Of a DNA stretch of 6,734 nt, positions 5,960-6,734 are shown piece by piece. The stretch is taken from positions 1 through 6,734 of the forward strand of contig JAEYXI010000490.1 of NCBI GenBank assembly GCA_023428515.1. Reading direction: 5' to 3'. This stretch comes from Pseudomonadota bacterium (GTDB taxonomy: Bacteria; Pseudomonadota; Alphaproteobacteria; Rhizobiales; Rhizobiaceae). Below the pieces are notes generated by a model that did not search any database, was not told the origin of the DNA, and saw nothing but the letters and a program-made list of their open reading frames with translations. Position 1 is the stretch's first letter; the number at the start of each line of letters is the position of its first letter. The position numbers and the translations under genes were made by a program.

Positions 5960-6681
5960 GTGTCGTTCCGTTGCTTGTTGCGTCGGGAGGGTTGAACGTC
6001 GCGGCCGACATCGCGAAGCACGGACAGGGCAAAAGCCGCCGATCGTTCGACATAGGCGCGCATGAGTTCTTCGGCGAGATCGGCGTTCCGCTCGCGCAAG
6101 GCATCGAAGATACCGTGAAGTAAACCCATCGTGTCCCGGCGCCGCTCCGCCGAGGCAACGCGGGTCGTGACGGTGCGCAGATAAGTGATCCGGGTGCGCA
6201 AAAGGAAAGTCATCTGCCTGGTGATGTCGTTGCCGGCGCCCTGCATGATGATGTCCGACACCGCGTCGAGCTTTTCAGCGTGCAGCCTGGCAAGCTCGGA
6301 AGTATCCGTCTCTCCCGCTTCGGCGATGCGTCGCGCCAGTTCGTCCATCTGTTCCTGGCTCGCCCGTTCGACAAACAGGCGCGCCATGGCGGATTCCAGG
6401 ATCGCCCGCGCTTCGTAGATCTGTCGGATCTCCCGTTCGGAGAGGTGAGTGACGAACATGCCCTTGCCGGGCACTCGCGTAACGAGCCCCTCGGATTCAA
6501 GCTGACTGAGCGCCTCTCGAATGCTCGTTCGGCTAACGCCTGTTTGCTCGGCAAGCTTTCGCTCAACCAGCTTGTCGCCTGGCCGGAAGACCTCGTTGAG
6601 CAACGCTTCTCGCAGCGTGACGACGGTCTGCTCGCGCAAAGTCGGAGATTCCGCAATCGACCAATCTGTCCATTCTTGCAT
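5956..6681 (-). CDS. GntR family transcriptional regulator, FadR subfamily (FCD domain)
   Basis: This 241-residue regulator has a winged helix-turn-helix at about 14-78 (recognition region GVSRTSIREALSQLE at 48-62; wing PGKGMFVTH) and an FCD ligand domain at about 85-222. From the helix before the recognition helix to the wing it shares 26 of 44 residues with the other regulator here, so the two may bind similar operators. The expected FCD metal ligands again look absent: by eye the positions hold Leu138, Ser142, Leu188 (His189 is next to it) and Tyr210. The tail (about 226-241) is basic and polar. ATG 6681 is the only start codon of this frame in the window, although the frame stays open to the right edge; the normal length for the family supports it. 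The stop overlaps the reductase start by 4 nt. Its promoter lies beyond the window. Confidence 0.92.
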   Translation of the reverse strand: MQEWTDWSIAESPTLREQTVVTLREALLNEVFRPGDKLVERKLAEQTGVSRTSIREALSQLESEGLVTRVPGKGMFVTHLSEREIRQIYEARAILESAMARLFVERASQEQMDELARRIAEAGETDTSELARLHAEKLDAVSDIIMQGAGNDITRQMTFLLRTRITYLRTVTTRVASAERRRDTMGLLHGIFDALRERNADLAEELMRAYVERSAAFALSVLRDVGRDVQPSRRNKQRNDT

Positions 6682-6692
6682 CGCGGCGTTTT

Positions 6693-6697
6693 CTCCC
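6693..6697 (-). promoter_or_regulatory. Candidate ribosome binding site of the right-hand GntR gene
   Basis: GGGAG on the minus strand stands 11 nt before ATG 6681. The spacing is long but usable, and no other start codon exists in this frame to the window edge. The remaining bases to 6734 show no feature I can support. Confidence 0.4.
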
Positions 6698-6734
6698 GTC
6701 GTCCCTTCATGACAGCTACGCGCTCGGAATTGCC

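Overview
This GC-rich window looks like an alphaproteobacterial chromosome or large plasmid, probably of rhizobial type. That placement is an inference from base composition, from the FCD-type GntR regulators, and from the resemblance of the genes to catabolic and uptake loci common in that group. No rRNA or taxonomic marker is present. I see no tRNA, CRISPR array or insertion sequence.

The left half (about 1-3050, plus strand) is the distal part of an ABC importer operon of the glycine betaine/proline (ProU/OpuA, quaternary amine) family. It holds the C-terminal end of a periplasmic substrate-binding protein, a ProV-like ATPase and a ProW-like permease. An 11-bp perfect hairpin lies between the binding-protein gene and the ATPase gene. 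The ATPase and permease genes overlap by 4 nt, with a TTG start. The ATPase appears to keep only one CBS repeat, and the permease carries an N-terminal extension of about 240 residues with an Ala-rich helical stretch.

The centre (3050-3260) is a noncoding gap between convergent genes. It holds a terminator-like hairpin and two perfect inverted repeats of 15 and 16 bp.

The right half (3261-6681, minus strand) reads, in transcription order: a GntR/FCD regulator, an aldo/keto reductase close to YajO (coupled to the regulator by an ATGA overlap), a 92-bp gap, a second GntR/FCD regulator (TTG start with a strong Shine-Dalgarno), and an alpha/beta hydrolase 48 bp further on. This gives two regulator-plus-enzyme pairs in a row.

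The simplest reading is a nutrient uptake and catabolism locus. The importer would bring in a quaternary amine or similar small molecule, and the reductase and hydrolase would act on it or on related compounds, each pair under its own ligand-responsive GntR protein. The substrate cannot be read from the sequence, and the link between the convergent halves is inferred from proximity only. I found no clearly new system. The most unusual points are the extended permease, the reduced CBS region, the apparent loss of FCD metal ligands in both regulators, and the palindromes in the convergent gap.
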